Assembly: GCA_038757905.1 (NCBI GenBank)
Contig: JBCDGG010000162.1
Span: 1 to 10,572 of the forward strand
Reading direction: 5' to 3'
DNA length: 10,572 bases
From: HLUCCA09 sp038757905
GTDB lineage: Bacteria > Pseudomonadota > Alphaproteobacteria > Rhodobacterales > Rhodobacteraceae
In this document: piece after piece, positions 1 through 5,789 of the stretch
How the letters are laid out: every line of letters begins with the position of its first letter
How positions within the stretch are numbered: position 1 is the first letter of the stretch
The notes under the pieces: model-generated
Databases searched by the model: none
What the model saw: only the letters and a program-made list of their open reading frames with translations
Told to the model about the DNA's origin: nothing
Program-made: the position numbers and the translations under genes

Positions 1-261
1 ATCGCGTCGTACCGTAACCGCCCGCTCGCGCAGCGCTGGCAGGCCGGAGCACGCATCCGCGGTCGGTGCGCCCGCGGTCCAAACGCGGCCAATGCCTACC
101 GGCGCCCGCAACCATCGTCCTGGAGGAAGGCGGGCCGATTGTGGACTCGCATGCACACAGGACCAGTCAGATCAGACTGCTTGGATCGAGTTTGGCGCCC
201 CCCCTAGCCGGACCACTACCGAGACCCGGAAAGACGATGGTTTGCCCAAGCGCAGGGTCAC
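1..261. other. Gene-free stretch at the window's left edge
   Basis: No coding region can be supported here. Several frames stay open, as is usual in GC-rich DNA, but none shows a recognisable protein, a good ribosome-binding site or a signal sequence. A plus-strand frame is open from base 1 to a stop near 207 and could in principle be the tail of a gene starting outside the window, but its Arg-rich product matches nothing I know. An imperfect 16-bp palindrome lies at 164-179 (arms CAGTC and GACTG around AGATCA). Confidence 0.4.
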
Positions 262-531
262 TCAATCGAACAGGCGCTCGCCCTGTTCGTCGATGACCTG
301 CTTGGCTTTTGCGATGCTGAAGCTTTCGGCCTGCTCCCGACTGTCAAAGACATCCGCCCGGATCACGAGGTGGGTCTTGCGCTCTCCGTCGATGGTTTTC
401 TCGATACGGGCCGACAGGCGATACTTGCCGCCCTCGGATATCAGATCGGGGAAGATCTCGAACCCGTTGTACGCGACCGGCTCAAGTTCAGGCGTCTTGC
501 CGCCCCCGAAGAGCTTCGAGAAGAGGGACAT
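262..531 (-). CDS. HlyU family protein (small)
   Basis: This encodes an 89-residue protein of the HlyU family (Pfam HlyU type). Founding members in Vibrio are described as activators of haemolysin expression, but short alphaproteobacterial homologues have no settled role, so activator function should not be assumed. The N-terminus MSLFSKLFGGGK followed by an acidic/Pro segment, the YNGFEIFP block (residues 21-28), the RLSARIEK block (38-45) and the C-terminal AKAKQVIDEQGERLFD (74-89) are what I recognise as family hallmarks. Length fits the family. The ATG is preceded by AAGGAG with about 8 bases of spacing, which supports the start. There is no signal peptide or membrane segment, so it is probably cytoplasmic. 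It appears monocistronic; no gene is visible on either side within 260-400 bases. Confidence 0.85.
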   Translation of the reverse strand: MSLFSKLFGGGKTPELEPVAYNGFEIFPDLISEGGKYRLSARIEKTIDGERKTHLVIRADVFDSREQAESFSIAKAKQVIDEQGERLFD

Positions 532-656
532 GGAGTGGCTCCTTACGGCGTCGGTCGAACCGGAGACTAGCGCCGCTCAAGGCTGGGGTGAAGCGTGTTG
601 CGCGCTCCTCTCACCGCCTCTTGCGTGCGATACCACCTTCCGCTTCCGCACTGAAC

Positions 657-695
657 CTGCCAAGCCGCAGGTTGCACGGGATTGGCTGTTGGCAG
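657..695. repeat. Bulged inverted repeat (hairpin)
   Basis: The arms CTGCCAA (657-663) and TTGGCAG (689-695) are perfectly complementary. The adjoining GCC (664-666) and GGC (684-686) can extend the stem to 10 bp if TG (687-688) is bulged out, leaving a 17-base loop. No T-run follows on either strand, so it does not look like an intrinsic terminator. It may be part of an unannotated small RNA or the 5' leader of the HlyU gene, or it may be chance. Confidence 0.35.
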
Positions 696-735
696 AAGCG
701 GGCGCACACGATGAGCCCGACTGCATGCGTGGTGC

Positions 736-765
736 GGTGTGCCGTTCTAGGCAGTGTCGCACACC
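736..765. repeat. Inverted repeat (hairpin), 7-bp arms
   Basis: GGTGTGC (736-742) is the perfect complement of GCACACC (759-765), with a 16-base loop. It lies in the gene-free stretch upstream of the HlyU gene and downstream of tRNA-Leu, both read on the minus strand. No T-tract is adjacent. Function unknown; chance occurrence is possible in sequence this GC-rich. Confidence 0.3.
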
Positions 766-940
766 CGGCGTCCGTCGGAGACCCTGCGTGGTCCCGTACT
801 CGTAGAATGACCACGATATGCACGGCCCAGGTCAGCGCAGTCCATCTGGTCTCAAGCGCGCCAAAGCAGCCTGCCGAAGGGGCGTCCCAAGAGGGGGGGC
901 CGCCTTGCTCCCTAGAAGACCGTACACTGAAAGCAAAACG

Positions 941-1026
941 TGGTGCCCGAGGTCGGACTCGAACCGACACGGTATTGCTACCGGGGGATTTTGAATCCCC
1001 TGCGTCTACCATTTCGCCACTCGGGC
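941..1026 (-). tRNA. tRNA-Leu (anticodon CAA)
   Basis: Read on the minus strand, this 86-base segment folds as a class II (long variable arm) tRNA. The acceptor stem pairs GCCCGAG at the 5' end (1026-1020) with CTCGGGC (951-945), followed by discriminator A and a genome-encoded CCA (943-941). The anticodon stem GGGGA/TCCCC (1000-996 with 988-984) closes a seven-base loop TTCAAAA, placing anticodon CAA at 993-991, which reads UUG leucine codons. The variable arm is a CGGTA/TACCG stem with a GCAA loop. The T arm carries GGTTCGAGTCC. The serine-or-leucine long variable arm together with anticodon CAA makes this tRNA-Leu. It stands alone, with no other RNA gene nearby. Confidence 0.97.
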
Positions 1027-1104
1027 CACAGCGTCGGTCTAGCGGGCCGGAGGGCGCGAGACCAGTGCAAATGGTACGCGCCGTCTTACGTGGTGCGACA
1101 GTCC

Positions 1105-2097
1105 TCAGGGTGAAGCAGACCCACCCGCCAGCGCATCGAGCAGGCGCTGGCGCTCCTCGGTGGTGGCCCAGGCGGCCTGGATCGCCGCGCCCTTTTTCAA
1201 CAGCTGGCCTACCGCGTCTTCGCCCAAGGGTACGATGCGCTCCGCACCTTCCAGGGCCTCGATGGTGACGGCGGAGATACGGTCGATCGCGCGTCCGGCG
1301 GCCTTGCTCAAGGACAATCCCCTGTTGTGCAAGAGCGCCGCGCGCGTTGCGGCATTCAGTTCATCAACATAGGCCTGCGACAGGGACAGAGCGTAGGCCT
1401 CGCTGTAGAGCGACTGCTCGGCACCGACGACGACCAACCACTCCACGTCCCTTGCAGCGGAGAGGGGCGCGACGCGGCCCGCCGGTGTACCTGAGGCGGT
1501 GGGCGGGCGCATCGTCGCGCCGACCGCCTCGAGAATTCGCGCGACATCTGGCGATGGGCTCTCGGCTTCGACGCCCAGAAGGGAGCCCGGCAGGGGCTGC
1601 ATGGAGCGATCCCGAATCGCCAGTACGCCGGGGCCGTCGACGAAGAGGGCGAGGTGCATCTCTGCCCGCCCGGGCTCCGGCGCCGAAAGCGCCGCAATGT
1701 CTGCGTCCGAATAGGCGCGCCACGCCGCGACACTGGCCCGCTGGGAGCCCTGCTGTGCGACGAAGGGAAGGGCGAATGCCTCGCCCATCGGGCCGGAGAC
1801 GGCAGCGACGCGGCACACCGCATCATCCGCCACGGTCGCGGCCCGGAGCTCCACGACGAGGGCGCGCCCGGTATCGACTGTCACGCCGTGGGCCCAGGGG
1901 GCAAGGAACCCGGTGACCACGGGATGGGACGCCTCGAACGGATGCACGCAGGTCAGCACCTGCCCCGGCTGCGGCGGATCGCTGGCCTGCGCCGATCCCG
2001 TTCCGGCGCCCAGCATGCCCGCCAGAGCCGCCGCCAGGCCGACCGCCGTTGCACGGATCCAACTGACCCCGACGCGTTGTTTTCCCTGCCCTGCCAT
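1105..2097 (-). CDS. Secreted protein of unknown function
   Basis: This encodes a 330-residue protein I do not recognise. The N-terminus has a classic signal peptide: basic residues (K6, R8), then a hydrophobic Ala/Leu/Gly run at about 15-33, and a probable cut after GSAQA (residues 34-38). No lipobox Cys is present, so the mature protein should be soluble in the periplasm or exported. Only two cysteines remain in the mature part (about C50 and C95), close enough in sequence to form one disulfide. Residues 40-170 look beta-rich. Residues 250-325 look mostly helical, rich in Ala and charged residues (for example the VDELNAATRAALLHNRG stretch). The start ATG has GGAGG about 8 bases upstream. 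It is divergent from the yqaA-like/dsbB operon with a 71-base spacer, so the two may share regulation. The disulfide guess is inference only. Confidence 0.75.
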   Translation of the reverse strand: MAGQGKQRVGVSWIRATAVGLAAALAGMLGAGTGSAQASDPPQPGQVLTCVHPFEASHPVVTGFLAPWAHGVTVDTGRALVVELRAATVADDAVCRVAAVSGPMGEAFALPFVAQQGSQRASVAAWRAYSDADIAALSAPEPGRAEMHLALFVDGPGVLAIRDRSMQPLPGSLLGVEAESPSPDVARILEAVGATMRPPTASGTPAGRVAPLSAARDVEWLVVVGAEQSLYSEAYALSLSQAYVDELNAATRAALLHNRGLSLSKAAGRAIDRISAVTIEALEGAERIVPLGEDAVGQLLKKGAAIQAAWATTEERQRLLDALAGGSASP

Positions 2098-2114
2098 TGC
2101 CCTCCTCCCGACTT

Positions 2115-2131
2115 GACCGTGCCGGACGGTC
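2115..2131. promoter_or_regulatory. Perfect 17-bp inverted repeat in divergent promoter region
   Basis: GACCGT (2115-2120) and ACGGTC (2126-2131) are perfect inverted arms around GCCGG. The element sits in the 71-base spacer between two divergent genes and overlaps a TTGACC hexamer (2113-2118), which resembles a -35 box for the rightward operon. I cannot see a convincing -10 at the right spacing. The layout suggests an operator, but no regulator is identified. Confidence 0.35.
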
Positions 2132-2168
2132 GTGATGTCACGCCGCCAACGATACAGGAGCAGGACCC

Positions 2169-2747
2169 GTGCTAAGAGGCCTTTACGACTGGACGATGTC
2201 CCTTTCCGGGCATCGTCACGCGCTCTGGGTGCTGGCGGCCGTGTCGTTCGTCGAAAGCTCCTTCTTTCCGATCCCGCCCGACGTGCTGATGATCCCGATG
2301 ATCATTGCCACCCCCCACCGCGCCTTTCTAATCGCCGGTGTGTGCATGGTGGCCTCCGTGCTCGGCGGGCTGGCCGGATACGGCATCGGCTTTTTCTTCT
2401 ATGAACAGATCGGCGCACCCATTCTCGAAAGCCTCGGCAAGGCCGAGGCGATGGCCGCGTTCAACGAGCGCTTCAACGATTTCGGCTTCTGGGCGGTGCT
2501 TGGGGCCGGGCTGACGCCCTTTCCCTACAAGGTGATCACGATCATGTCCGGCTGGACAGCCATGCCCTTGGGAACCTTCATCGTCACCTCCATCGTTGCG
2601 CGTGGGATGCGGTTCTTTCTGGTCGCCTGGCTGCTGTGGCGCTTCGGGGAACCGATCCGTGACTTCATCGAACGCCGTCTCGGCCTTATGTTCACCGTGT
2701 TCTGCGTGCTGCTGTTCGGCGGCTTCCTAGTTCTGAGGCTCCTATGA
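2169..2747 (+). CDS. YqaA-type VTT (SNARE-associated/DedA-like) inner-membrane protein
   Basis: This 192-residue integral membrane protein belongs to the VTT/DedA superfamily, YqaA branch. DedA-type proteins have been linked to membrane lipid (undecaprenyl-phosphate or phospholipid) flipping and to envelope integrity; for YqaA-type members this is extrapolation. Family marks are the re-entrant ESSFFPIPPD segment (residues 29-38), the GGLAGYGIG turn (66-74), the AGLTPFPYKVITIMSG segment (113-128) and the ARGMRFF motif (144-150). Hydrophobic helices lie at about 18-50, 52-77, 105-125, 133-158 and 172-192. The start is GTG, preceded by AGGAGC at a suitable distance; no better start exists. Its stop overlaps the dsbB start by 4 bases (ATGA), so the two are almost certainly co-transcribed and translationally coupled. 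Confidence 0.85.
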   Translation: MLRGLYDWTMSLSGHRHALWVLAAVSFVESSFFPIPPDVLMIPMIIATPHRAFLIAGVCMVASVLGGLAGYGIGFFFYEQIGAPILESLGKAEAMAAFNERFNDFGFWAVLGAGLTPFPYKVITIMSGWTAMPLGTFIVTSIVARGMRFFLVAWLLWRFGEPIRDFIERRLGLMFTVFCVLLFGGFLVLRLL

Positions 2748-3262
2748 GCGATACGACGCTTTCTCCTGCCCTGCCCTCGCGCCGGGCGCTCATCTGGCTG
2801 GCCGGCGCAGGATCGCTGGGCCTGCTGCTCTCGGCCTGGTTCTATCAATACGTGATCGGGCTGGCGCCCTGCGCGATGTGCTACTGGCAGCGCTGGCCGC
2901 ATATTGCGGCCATCGTCATCGCCGTGCTCGCCGCGGCCCGGTTGCCCTGGGGCGTCGCCTTCGGCCTCGCGCTCGCCGGTGGCTTCGCCGCCGCGACAAG
3001 CGCGGGCATCGGGGTTTACCATTCCGGCGTGGAGCGCGGCTGGTGGGAGGGCCCGGCCTCCTGCACGAGCGGCGGGGCGGGGCTTGCCGGGCTCAGCGGC
3101 GCCGATCTGCTGGACCCGGCCGCCGCGGCACCGATCGTGCTGTGCGACGAGATCTCGTGGCAGTTCCTCGGGCTGACCATGGCGAACTACAACGTGCTGA
3201 TCTCGCTGGGGATCGCGGGCGTCTGGGGCCTGGCCGCCTGGCGCGCGGGGATGGAGCGCTGA
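2744..3262 (+). CDS. dsbB: Disulfide bond formation protein DsbB
   Basis: DsbB is an inner-membrane enzyme that reoxidises the periplasmic thiol oxidase DsbA and passes the electrons to quinone. The 172-residue product shows the first redox pair as the CxxC motif PCAMC (C43, C46), directly after the first membrane helix and followed by YWQRWPH. The second periplasmic pair is probably C107 (in PASCTSG) and C134 (in IVLCDEISW). The conserved FLGLTMANYN block (141-150) leads into the last helix (about 150-168). Four membrane segments are visible at about 15-37, 50-66, 68-92 and 148-168. The ATG overlaps the upstream stop codon, which explains the lack of a separate strong ribosome-binding site. 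No dsbA is present in the window, so the partner must be encoded elsewhere. Confidence 0.92.
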   Translation: MSDTTLSPALPSRRALIWLAGAGSLGLLLSAWFYQYVIGLAPCAMCYWQRWPHIAAIVIAVLAAARLPWGVAFGLALAGGFAAATSAGIGVYHSGVERGWWEGPASCTSGGAGLAGLSGADLLDPAAAAPIVLCDEISWQFLGLTMANYNVLISLGIAGVWGLAAWRAGMER

Positions 3263-3435
3263 GAGGACCTGCGCACCGATTGACCTGAGCTGGCGCGGGA
3301 CACGCTCGGCCGCCGGGTGACGCTAAAAGGCATCGGTGCACCCCACAGACACGGGCCCCAGAAACGCCCCCGTCGCGCGGGCCGCACGCATCGCGCCAAA
3401 GAATGGCTTGGATCGCACCCCCCTAGGCGCCACAC

Positions 3436-3456
3436 TGAGCGGGACCTGTCCGCTCA
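3436..3456. promoter_or_regulatory. Inverted repeat 21 bases upstream of the orphan gene at 3478
   Basis: TGAGCGG (3436-3442) and CCGCTCA (3450-3456) form a perfect 7-bp stem with loop GACCTGT. It lies just before the start codon at 3478 and after a 170-base stretch following dsbB. No T-run follows, so it is not a typical terminator for dsbB. It could be an operator for the downstream gene or a structure in its 5' untranslated region. Confidence 0.4.
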
Positions 3457-3477
3457 ACCGCCCGGAACAGCCGCGCC

Positions 3478-4350
3478 ATGGAAGCCGAAGAGATCGACGA
3501 CCTGAAAGCCATGATCCCCGTCGCCCGCAAGCGCGACGTGAGCTTTGGCCTGTGCATGGGCAAGTCGCCCGAGGCGCTCGGCCTGTTCATGCACCGCGTC
3601 AAGACGCCGGACTTTCTGCGCCGGAAGGTCAAGCGGATCGACGGCGTCGTGCCCGCGAAAAGTACGCTCGGCACGGTGCGGTGCAAGGGCCGCAAGCTCA
3701 TGCTCACCTGTCACGAGGAACCGCCCCCGAACCTGCTGCGGCAACTGAAGAAATTCTTCATCGGGATCGACATGCCGATGAAGGTCATCCTGCTCGATGC
3801 CAGCGGATCGGTCATCGAGAAAGACGACGACGAGGACGACGCTGAAGAGAGCAGCGCCCCAACCGCCCGCGCGGAGGCGTTCGACGATCTGCGCCGGGTC
3901 AACGATGGCTGGATCGAAGAGGACGGGCTGAACCGTGCCATGGGGCGCTGGCGCAAGGCGCAGCGTCTCGTCGGACCGCGGATCGTTGCCTACGCGCGCG
4001 GCAGGACGCCGGATGCCGCGAGCATCGGGCAAGCCTGGGCGCGGGCGCAGGACCTGGGCGACCGGGTCGGTGACCCGGAGGGCGCCTACAGGATGCTGGA
4101 ACGGATCGTCGGCCGGATCAAACAGGCGAAAGCCAGCCCAGAGGCACCGGAAGGTCCCTCGGACGGGGACGCGTTGTCTGCCTTCAAGGCGGCAGCACGG
4201 CGTGCGCGGCGCCGGATCGATGCCGGGGACGCCTCCGGCACTCTGCGTCAGGCGCTGATCGACGCGGTGCAGACGGCGCATCGGGGCGATCCGGAGGGCG
4301 CGCTTGAGTTACTGGAGGCCGCAGCCCGCCGGCAGAAGGCCGAGGGCTAG
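3478..4350 (+). CDS. Orphan two-part protein with internal GDPEGA repeat, unknown function
   Basis: This encodes a 290-residue cytoplasmic-looking protein (no signal peptide or membrane helix) that I cannot assign. Residues 1-112 look like one compact domain: a basic helix with ARKRDVSFGLCMGKSPEAL (16-34), then KFFIGIDMPMKVILLDASG (92-110). A very acidic linker, EKDDDEDDAEE (114-124), separates it from a mainly helical, Arg/Ala-rich half. That half uses the motif GDPEGA-x3-LE twice (198-208 and 270-280), suggesting two related helical hairpins. The ATG has only a weak GGAAC upstream. It stands alone, 215 bases after dsbB, and ends in a terminator-like hairpin, so it is probably its own transcription unit. 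The coding call is supported by codon pattern and by the domain-linker-domain layout. Confidence 0.75.
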   Translation: MEAEEIDDLKAMIPVARKRDVSFGLCMGKSPEALGLFMHRVKTPDFLRRKVKRIDGVVPAKSTLGTVRCKGRKLMLTCHEEPPPNLLRQLKKFFIGIDMPMKVILLDASGSVIEKDDDEDDAEESSAPTARAEAFDDLRRVNDGWIEEDGLNRAMGRWRKAQRLVGPRIVAYARGRTPDAASIGQAWARAQDLGDRVGDPEGAYRMLERIVGRIKQAKASPEAPEGPSDGDALSAFKAAARRARRRIDAGDASGTLRQALIDAVQTAHRGDPEGALELLEAAARRQKAEG

Positions 4351-4354
4351 CGTG

Positions 4355-4377
4355 ACGGGGCCCGCATGCCCCGTTTC
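4355..4377 (+). terminator. Rho-independent-like terminator
   Basis: Four bases after the TAG of the preceding gene, ACGGGGC (4355-4361) pairs perfectly with GCCCCGT (4368-4374) across a 6-base loop, followed by a short T-run (TTT, counting the last stem base, at 4374-4376). The stem is strong but the T-tract is short. On the minus strand the same hairpin lacks a T-run, so it serves the plus-strand gene rather than usg. Confidence 0.6.
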
Positions 4378-4412
4378 CGCGCCGCAGGGTTCGGGCGCGC
4401 AATGTCTGACGC

Positions 4413-4682
4413 CTAGTGCAGCGTGAACTCCCCCACCACGTTGCGCCACGCGCCGGCCCCGATCATCTTGCGATGCGTGAAGCGGACGGAGTGCAACGGG
4501 CCCTCGATCTCGGCGCGCCAATAGTCGATGAAGCCAAAGAGCTTGGGGTGATCCGGCGCAAGATCGTAGTCTTGCCAGATGAAAGTGTTGAGAACGTTCT
4601 GATAATCCGGCATCCGGTAGAACAGCTCGGCGGTCGTCAGACCATACCCTTTAAGCATCAGTTCGGTCTCGGATTCCTGCAT
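4413..4682 (-). CDS. usg: Usg family protein
   Basis: This 89-residue protein belongs to the Usg family, small proteins found mostly in alphaproteobacteria. In some relatives the gene lies upstream of trpF, which gave it a loose link to tryptophan biosynthesis; the molecular role is unknown. Recognisable blocks are MLKGYGLTTAELFYRMPDYQ (residues 9-28), FIWQDYDLAPDHPKLFGFIDYW (34-55), EGPLHSVRF (60-68) and a C-terminal EFTLH. Length matches the family. An upstream ATG in the same frame at 4745 would add 21 residues that are basic and not family-like. I prefer the ATG at 4682 because GGAGG (4693-4689) lies six bases before it. Here usg is divergent from gyrA rather than next to trp genes. No signal peptide is present. 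Confidence 0.9.
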   Translation of the reverse strand: MQESETELMLKGYGLTTAELFYRMPDYQNVLNTFIWQDYDLAPDHPKLFGFIDYWRAEIEGPLHSVRFTHRKMIGAGAWRNVVGEFTLH

Positions 4683-4688
4683 ACGGCA

Positions 4689-4693
4689 CCTCC
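4689..4693 (-). promoter_or_regulatory. Ribosome-binding site that fixes the usg start
   Basis: GGAGG on the minus strand, six bases before the ATG at 4682. The longer in-frame ATG at 4745 has no comparable site, which decides the start codon. Confidence 0.7.
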
Positions 4694-4727
4694 GTTTCCA
4701 CGATTCCCAGAAAAATGATGCGCAGCG

Positions 4728-4740
4728 GATCTTAAAGATC
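4728..4740. promoter_or_regulatory. 13-bp palindrome in usg/gyrA spacer
   Basis: GATCTT and AAGATC are perfect arms about a central A. It lies 46 bases upstream of the usg start, within the likely usg promoter region. It is AT-rich compared with its surroundings. Confidence 0.35.
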
Positions 4741-4749
4741 AACAAAAAC

Positions 4750-4765
4750 AGAGTGTTGTCACTCT
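4750..4765. promoter_or_regulatory. 16-bp inverted repeat in usg/gyrA spacer
   Basis: AGAGTG (4750-4755) and CACTCT (4760-4765) are perfect arms around TTGT, with a further GAGTG half-site at 4771-4775. Spacing and position between divergent genes suit a DNA-binding site, but no regulator is identified. Confidence 0.35.
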
Positions 4766-4807
4766 AAGTTGAGTGCTGCCAGTGACATATGCGCCTTTCC
4801 ATTGCGG

Positions 4808-4817
4808 CCCATATGGG
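4808..4817. promoter_or_regulatory. 10-bp palindrome CCCATATGGG upstream of gyrA
   Basis: A perfect 10-bp palindrome ending 57 bases before the gyrA start. It would fall between TTGCGG (4802-4807) and GATAGA (4824-4829), which are 16 bases apart and could be weak -35 and -10 boxes for gyrA. The promoter reading is tentative. Confidence 0.3.
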
Positions 4818-4874
4818 TGATCGGATAGAAGAAAAGCCAAGATATAGCGCCATGCGTCAAATACAGGCAGCCGA

Positions 4875-5741
<867 letters not shown>

Positions 5742-5789
5742 AAGATCGCGGATCTGGTACGCGAGAATAAGCTCGAAGGCATCGCCCAT

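Larger units (their letters stand above)
532..940. other. Gene-free spacer between HlyU gene and tRNA-Leu
   Basis: About 410 bases with no supportable gene. Open frames exist on both strands, but they overlap each other or the tRNA and give Arg/Pro/Ser-rich products typical of GC-rich shadow frames. The right end of this stretch is the 3' flank of the tRNA. Two hairpins stand out (657-695 and 736-765) and are listed separately. I see no transposase remnant and no direct repeat of the tRNA 3' end that would mark an integration site. Confidence 0.5.

Noticed and set aside
1..56. Possible minus-strand gene beginning near 56 with a CxxC-like start (MRAPACQRC)
   Set aside because: Only about 18 codons are visible, there is no ribosome-binding site, and nothing confirms it.
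92..805. Long open frame of 237 codons on the plus strand
   Set aside because: It runs over the HlyU gene on the other strand, has no ribosome-binding site, and gives an Arg/Ser/Pro-rich product typical of a shadow frame in GC-rich DNA.
941..1026. tRNA-Leu as the end of an integrated element
   Set aside because: No integrase gene and no second copy of the tRNA 3' end is visible in the window.
588..1268. 226-codon plus-strand frame spanning the tRNA region
   Set aside because: It crosses the tRNA-Leu gene and the tail of the secreted-protein gene, and has no recognisable product.
3273..3339. Distant inverted pair GCACCGAT (3273-3280) and ATCGGTGC (3332-3339)
   Set aside because: The arms are only 8 bp and are separated by 51 bases, so chance is the simpler explanation.
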